From NCBI GenBank assembly GCA_007644065.1, contig VJWN01000012.1:423758-487757 (forward strand): a DNA stretch of 64,000 bases. The letters are read 5' to 3'. Position 1 is the first letter of the stretch. Each line of letters starts with the position of its first letter. Shown piece after piece: positions 59,211 through 64,000 of this stretch. Source of the DNA: Margaritispora aquatica. Taxonomy: Eukaryota; Ascomycota; Leotiomycetes; Helotiales; Discinellaceae. The position numbers and the translations under genes were made by a program. Under the pieces are notes generated by a model. The model searched no databases and was not told the DNA's origin. It saw only the letters and a program-made list of their open reading frames with translations.

Positions 59211-60223
59211 TATGGTTTGATGAATAGAAGTCATCATCTAGACAAGGATTGATATGGTGTGGGCTATATCGGGGGAGCTAGAAATAATTTACATGAGTCT
59301 ATACTCATTATGTACAAATTGAACCAGCTTAAAGCTGCGAGTGCTAAGATCCTAATGATCTATAACCTATACAAGAGTAAGATCTTCAGGGTGAAAGCAA
59401 TTATTGACAGAGGCTGTAATGGCCAAAATTTCGTAGAGCAAAATCTGTGGGGTAATATAATAACCCTCCGGCAATTACATCTCATTAAAATAAAATATCC
59501 TGAGGACTTGTAATATACCCTCTTCTAACCTCAAGAATCCAAGGCTACTATCTTCAAGATATATTATAACTGATCCTATTTCGATAAAGATCCTCCCTCA
59601 CGTCTTACATATACACATGAAATCCGCCAGGATCGAGTTGTCATATGGACCGGGGGCCAGCCTAGATTGTCGAAGTAATGATGGGCATATCAATGTTCAG
59701 GCTGCACAAATATGCTGCTGAGATTAGAGACTGGTTAGCACATCATGCAAGTTTGGTAGTTATTATTTTACCAATTTTCAAATCGAACTTCGTTGCTACC
59801 CAACGATCAAAGGCCGATTCTGACACCTTGATTTTCAGGCTCCCAGAGAATGTAAACACACTAGTCCAAACGAGGGGCATTACATAATCCAAGGATTCTC
59901 GCGAGAGATTTCAGCTTCGAGAATCAAGAATTCAGGATCGCGTCCTTGACTCCAGCCTTGCGACATTTCGTTGTTTGACCAAACAACCGATGACTTTCTT
60001 TCTCTCAAAATTATTCTTCTTGGTGGCCCTTTCTTTCGTATGATTCGTGCGCGAACGTCTTTTTGACCTTGGAGCCTTCGAGCATCTGCCTTGCGCAAGT
60101 CAACAGCCCTTTATCAACAATACCACGATTTATACGATTCGATTCCCGAATTCTATCGGTGGTTGAACTTCAACGGTATACACTTTCAGCACATGCGATT
60201 CTTTCTGTGACACAGTACCTATC
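59211..60223. other. Intergenic region with retrotransposon relic and nucleoporin leader
   Basis: The left part holds the acyl-CoA dehydrogenase 3' end and the protease-like relic (separate entry). From about 59900 the plus strand becomes T/C-rich, which fits the promoter and leader of the nucleoporin gene. No other gene is seen. Confidence 0.5.
59259..59513 (+). mobile_element. Probable Ty3/gypsy-type retrotransposon protease relic
   Basis: A short plus-strand frame reads LNQLKAASAKI, then FRVKAIIDRGCNGQNFVEQN. This resembles the start of the pol aspartic protease of fungal Ty3/gypsy elements, where a basic segment precedes VKALIDSG-type active sites. Here the D-S/T-G catalytic triplet reads D-R-G, so it would be inactive. 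The frame stops at 59513. No reverse transcriptase, integrase or long terminal repeats are visible, so at most a small relic remains. The call rests on one motif. Confidence 0.4.
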
Positions 60224-63200
60224 ATGGAGCAATCACAGCGCGCCAATGCGGCGCAGATGGCTGCCAGAAATATCAAGCAGGCAAAGCCAAAGTCCGGACG
60301 GCGCCCAGCAGCGAATACAATGAGTAGATCTGATCAAGCTCCTCAATTTGCGCCCAATCCAGCACAAGGGGGAGGTGGTATGTTTGGAGGTAGCGTCCAA
60401 GGAGGCGGTTCCTTTAATTTTGCCCCTCCAGCTGGCGTTCCAAGCTTTCCCCCTACTACCTTTGGCGCTCAATCGCAAAGCTTTGGCACACCTTCTCCAG
60501 AAGTATCAGACAGTGAAGGACGTTCCGAAGGAGATAATAGGGCTGTGAAAAGACAATTTGGCGGATCGTCAACCATGCCTCCAAGCAACTCGTTTCCACC
60601 CTTTGGACAAAATCAAAATATCTTTGCGCCTGCGAACCCGCCGCAGGCTTCGGGAGGGAACATATTTTCGTTCGGTGCATCCCAATCACAGCCTTCGACT
60701 GGAATCAGTTTCAACGCTTCGGCGTCATCTAATGCTCCGTTCTCGTTCGGAGCTTCCACACAGTCACCCTTACCCAGTCCTTCGATCAGCTTTGGTTCTG
60801 GCCCGATTGAGAACAAGCCAGCAAGCAATCCATTCAACTTTGGTGGTCAGCAAAATCAATCCCCAAGTATAATTTTTGGACAGTCTCCGGCACCTCAGGA
60901 CAAACCTGCTGCACCAGCTCCTTTCCAATTTGGACAGACTTCAACAACCACTAGTGGCATATTTAATTCTACTCCAGCTGTAGCAGCACCAAGCACCGGC
61001 ATCAGTTTCGGTGCCGGCCCTTCGACTCCATCTGCGAGCACAGGAGGGTTCAACTTTTTGTCATCGGCCCCAGCACCTGCAACTAATTTCGGTGTGATGG
61101 CTACAACTCAGTCGCCTTCGAGCAATTTCTTTGGAACTGCAAGCCCTGCAGAGCCCCCCAAATCTACAAATCTATTTGGATCGACAACCCAAACACCTAC
61201 GAGCTCCCTATTCTCGGGTCTGAACGCTCCAACTCCATCTAATAATATGTTTAGCAAGCCAAAGGAGAGCCCTGCACCTACAAGCAATCTATTTGGCGGA
61301 CTTGGTGGACAAAGTCAGCAATCAGCCACGAGCAATATGTTCAGTTCAAATACTCAACCTTCGAGTACTCCTAGCTTGTTTGCAGAGAAGACAAATGGGA
61401 CACCACAAGGTAACATGTTCAGCCAAAGCTTCGGTTCTACAGAGAAAAAGGTCGAGATACCTCAGAGCAATTTCTTCGGACAAGCCAAGGCAACTCCAGT
61501 TACATCAAACTTGTTTGGGGAGAAGAAGTCTGAAGCAACAACAAGCAACATATTTGGAACTTCGACGCCTAGTCCGCTGTTTAGCAGCCAACCTGCCGCA
61601 CCTATAGGCAACTTATTTGGCTCGTTGAACAAGGGTTCGAGCACTGCAAATGATCTATTCGGTAATTTAAATAAACCAGTGGAACCTTCTGTGACAGAGC
61701 CTAAGGTTAATGGCACACCTGAACCCCAGGAGAAAAGCCCCGTGAAGTCAAATCCTTTCCAAAGCATTCCTCCACCTACTCCAGTCATGCAACCAAAGCC
61801 TGTTGTACGTACCTACCATATCCTCGACTTAAAAATATATGCTAACAATTCAAAGTTTTCTGCTCCAGCTCCATCACAGGCAGCTCCATTAGCTGAAACT
61901 AATGGTACCACAAAGCCATCATTCTCTTTTGGTTCTACCCAATCTTCGGTAGCTCCGTCCAGTCCAAAAAGCACTCCATTTTCGCCGCTGAAGCCTATCG
62001 ACGCTCCATCTATTGCTAACCAACCGCCACCTAATGGAATGTTTCCTAGCCTGTCTCCACCTACAACTGGTCTACCGAGGACCGCGGATCCATCAGGACT
62101 TCCATCCAACATATTACTTTCAACAGTTGAAAACCTATCAGAAGCAATTTCTGCATTGAGTGTCTCTGCTCGCTCAATCAGCGATTCTGAATTACTGGAG
62201 AAAATCCCGGGTAACTTTAGTGCCGAAGATTTGAAAAAGATTTTTGCCACATACCGCATTACTATGATGAACAGAGCTATGCAGGGAGCAATGGCACAAA
62301 TGGGCACATCTGATCCAACGGTAATATTCAATTTTTACATGAAGGAAAGAGAGCTCATCCTAAAACATTATGCTGTCGTGTTCAGCGATTTGAAGCAGAA
62401 GCCTGATGCTCACAATAACAACAATCCTGGCAAGCAATCTCAGAACGAAAAGCCAACCTCTGTTCCTGATCCTACCTTTGATTCCTCAAACAAAAGAAAG
62501 GTTATGGATGATGAAGTTGATCAGAGTCCAAATAAGCGTAACCGGCAGATTGAGTCGCCAAGTTCTTTCTCAAATGGAGTCGCTCAAACTCCTGTCCCAC
62601 CTCCTGTCGCTGCCACCCAATCAACATCATTCTCTCCGTTTGGTACAAATGGAAATATTGCCAAGCCTCCTGCTTTAGCTGCGCCATCAATTACATCGCC
62701 AGCTAAGTCGAAGAGGAAGGCTGAGGATGAGCTTACACAGAACACTGAACAACTCAGCCCGTTGAGGAGAGAAATGAAGACACCCAAGCTAGGCGGATCT
62801 TCGAATTCTCCTCGATCTGGATCTCAAACATCAAACATCTTTAAGAGTATTCTCGAGAGTCCATCAGAACCGGGTCCTGCCAAGACAAGTCCTCAGAAAA
62901 GGGCAGCATCTCCGGAGAAGCCAGCGGAAGAAGCCCCTCGCTTCAATCCTTTCGGAAGTCTACAAGTTCCAAAATCCCCCTCAAAGGCGTTGGCACCACC
63001 ATCACCTGCTGCAACAAATATGTTCAGTTCACCAGCTGCGCCAGCTACCTCAAACATGTTCTCTATGAAGCCTGCAGCAGGAGTAACCAATGCAGACAGC
63101 ACAGCTCAACCAAGTCAACCACTTGGCATGCCTAAGTTTGTTGCTCCTAACGGCAATTCGTCGAGTGATGCCGCCAAGACCGAGCCGTTTAAGATGCCTA

Positions 63201-64000
63201 CATTTGGTGCTCCTACTGAGAACAAGAATAATGAAACTGCAAAGAGTCAACCATTTAAGATGCCCACCTTCGGTACACCTAGCGGCGGAGCGACAAACTT
63301 CCTAGCCCAGTTTGGTGCTCAAGCAAAAAAGAATGAAGTGGATGAGGAGGCGAAGAAGTATCAAGCTGCCAAGGATGCAGACTTTGACTCAGAAGACGAT
63401 GATGAGGAAGAGTTCAAGGCGAACTGGCAAAAGAAGCGTGCAGAAGAGTTGAAGGAGCTTGAAAGAATCGCTAAGAGCGGGCAGGGATTCAAGTTTGGAG
63501 ATTCAAAACCTAAAACCACCGAACCTAGCTCCACTCCCAAAAAGTCCATTTTTGAGCCTGAAGCTAAACCCGCTGATAGCGCTGCGCCAAAGCCATTATT
63601 TGATTTCGGAACATCGACTCAAACTTCTGGCAGCAACATGTTTGGTTCTGTCAATGGTTCACGCACCTCTACGCCAGGACTTCTAGGAAGCTCCACTGGA
63701 TCAGTTCTCGATGGGCACACTGGCAAGGTTGCATCATTTGGTAATAACATCTTTGGACACCTATCCGATGCCGACAGTGGAAAGGGCGAACCTGAAGATG
63801 ACAGTCCTGATGAGGAGAGTGACACTGGTGCCACGACGACGAATGGTTCTGTGCAGAAATCTAAAGGCAAACCTGGCTCAGAAACGCTACTGGATAAATC
63901 TGTTGCAGGCACATCTGCGAAGAAGCAGAATCCATTTGGTTTAAGTAGCACTTTCGGGACCAGCTCGGCAACTGGCTCACCTGGAAGTAGCCTGTTTGGA
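60224..64000 (+). CDS. nup2: FG-repeat nucleoporin, probably Nup2 (3' end outside window)
   Basis: Starts at ATG 60224 (MEQSQRANAAQMAARNIKQ) and is open to the window edge: 1259 codons, or 1242 if the probable 51-nt intron 61805-61855 (GTACGT..CAAAG, branch GCTAAC) is removed. That intron has no stop and is 3n, so the frame reads through it. Residues 40-500 are full of FG-type repeats (NLFG, NIFG, FNFG, SFGS). A small helical domain follows (LSTVENLSEAISALSVSARS to SDLKQK), then basic KRK stretches (SNKRKVMDDE, SKRKAEDE) that could be nuclear localisation signals. More FG repeats and an acidic/basic helix (FDSEDDDEEEFKANWQKKRAEE) come before the edge. That order, with the acidic helix before a final FG block, is what I associate with fungal Nup2, whose Ran-binding domain would lie beyond the edge. 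FXFG nucleoporins of other types remain possible. Confidence 0.85.
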   Translation, partial: MEQSQRANAAQMAARNIKQAKPKSGRRPAANTMSRSDQAPQFAPNPAQGGGGMFGGSVQGGGSFNFAPPAGVPSFPPTTFGAQSQSFGTPSPEVSDSEGRSEGDNRAVKRQFGGSSTMPPSNSFPPFGQNQNIFAPANPPQASGGNIFSFGASQSQPSTGISFNASASSNAPFSFGASTQSPLPSPSISFGSGPIENKPASNPFNFGGQQNQSPSIIFGQSPAPQDKPAAPAPFQFGQTSTTTSGIFNSTPAVAAPSTGISFGAGPSTPSASTGGFNFLSSAPAPATNFGVMATTQSPSSNFFGTASPAEPPKSTNLFGSTTQTPTSSLFSGLNAPTPSNNMFSKPKESPAPTSNLFGGLGGQSQQSATSNMFSSNTQPSSTPSLFAEKTNGTPQGNMFSQSFGSTEKKVEIPQSNFFGQAKATPVTSNLFGEKKSEATTSNIFGTSTPSPLFSSQPAAPIGNLFGSLNKGSSTANDLFGNLNKPVEPSVTEPKVNGTPEPQEKSPVKSNPFQSIPPPTPVMQPKPVVRTYHILDLKIYANNSKFSAPAPSQAAPLAETNGTTKPSFSFGSTQSSVAPSSPKSTPFSPLKPIDAPSIANQPPPNGMFPSLSPPTTGLPRTADPSGLPSNILLSTVENLSEAISALSVSARSISDSELLEKIPGNFSAEDLKKIFATYRITMMNRAMQGAMAQMGTSDPTVIFNFYMKERELILKHYAVVFSDLKQKPDAHNNNNPGKQSQNEKPTSVPDPTFDSSNKRKVMDDEVDQSPNKRNRQIESPSSFSNGVAQTPVPPPVAATQSTSFSPFGTNGNIAKPPALAAPSITSPAKSKRKAEDELTQNTEQLSPLRREMKTPKLGGSSNSPRSGSQTSNIFKSILESPSEPGPAKTSPQKRAASPEKPAEEAPRFNPFGSLQVPKSPSKALAPPSPAATNMFSSPAAPATSNMFSMKPAAGVTNADSTAQPSQPLGMPKFVAPNGNSSSDAAKTEPFKMPTFGAPTENKNNETAKSQPFKMPTFGTPSGGATNFLAQFGAQAKKNEVDEEAKKYQAAKDADFDSEDDDEEEFKANWQKKRAEELKELERIAKSGQGFKFGDSKPKTTEPSSTPKKSIFEPEAKPADSAAPKPLFDFGTSTQTSGSNMFGSVNGSRTSTPGLLGSSTGSVLDGHTGKVASFGNNIFGHLSDADSGKGEPEDDSPDEESDTGATTTNGSVQKSKGKPGSETLLDKSVAGTSAKKQNPFGLSSTFGTSSATGSPGSSLFG

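Overview
This is nuclear DNA of a filamentous ascomycete. The genes carry many short spliceosomal introns (44-210 nt) with GT..AG ends and CTAA-type branch points. The products are typically fungal: a Dicer-like 2 protein, an Stc1-domain protein, a Ypd1 phosphotransfer protein, a DUF7514 protein and a cytochrome b5-acyl-CoA dehydrogenase fusion. Gene content, intron size and moderate GC suggest Leotiomycetes (Helotiales/Sclerotiniaceae-like). That assignment is inference, because no database was searched. I rebuilt the exon structures by hand; every joined frame closes.

Left part (1-21 kb): a small C2H2-like zinc-finger protein (minus strand, 1832-2632) and a 2.9 kb gap, then Dicer-like 2 (minus, 5524-10244). 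Dicer shares a 550 bp divergent promoter with a 2H-phosphoesterase (AKAP7/ASCC1-type) gene (plus, 10795-11592). The phosphotransfer protein Ypd1 (minus, 12449-13050) is followed by a 6 kb stretch with no recognisable gene. Then comes a conserved fungal coiled-coil protein (plus, 19005-20812).

Middle (21-40 kb): a DUF7514 protein (minus, 21911-24144), an Stc1-domain protein (minus, 26392-27698), a 6 kb interval holding a degenerate tandem repeat and a long C-rich leader, an Ime2/RCK-type kinase (plus, 33783-36226), and about 3.9 kb of strongly strand-asymmetric, microsatellite-rich DNA.

Right part (40-64 kb): an intron-containing tRNA-Ser(UGA) (minus); a ubiquitin-like/AN1 zinc-finger protein (plus); class III alcohol dehydrogenase / S-nitrosoglutathione reductase (minus); a degenerate ~45 bp tandem repeat; autophagy protein Atg2 (minus, 6.6 kb); a cytochrome b5-acyl-CoA dehydrogenase (plus) divergent from Atg2; a probable retrotransposon protease relic; and an FG-repeat nucleoporin, probably Nup2, that runs off the right edge.

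The genes are mostly independent housekeeping or regulatory loci, not a cluster. The one functional link I see is that two RNA-silencing-related proteins (Dicer-like 2 and an Stc1-domain protein) lie within 17 kb. I found no convincing undescribed multi-gene system. The most unusual signals are two degenerate ~45 bp tandem arrays, an orientation-consistent TACCTACC element upstream of several genes, an in-frame mitochondrial-presequence-like extension on Dicer-like 2, stop-free introns of 3n length, a ubiquitin-like RGG junction in the AN1 protein, and a strand-asymmetric region downstream of the kinase.
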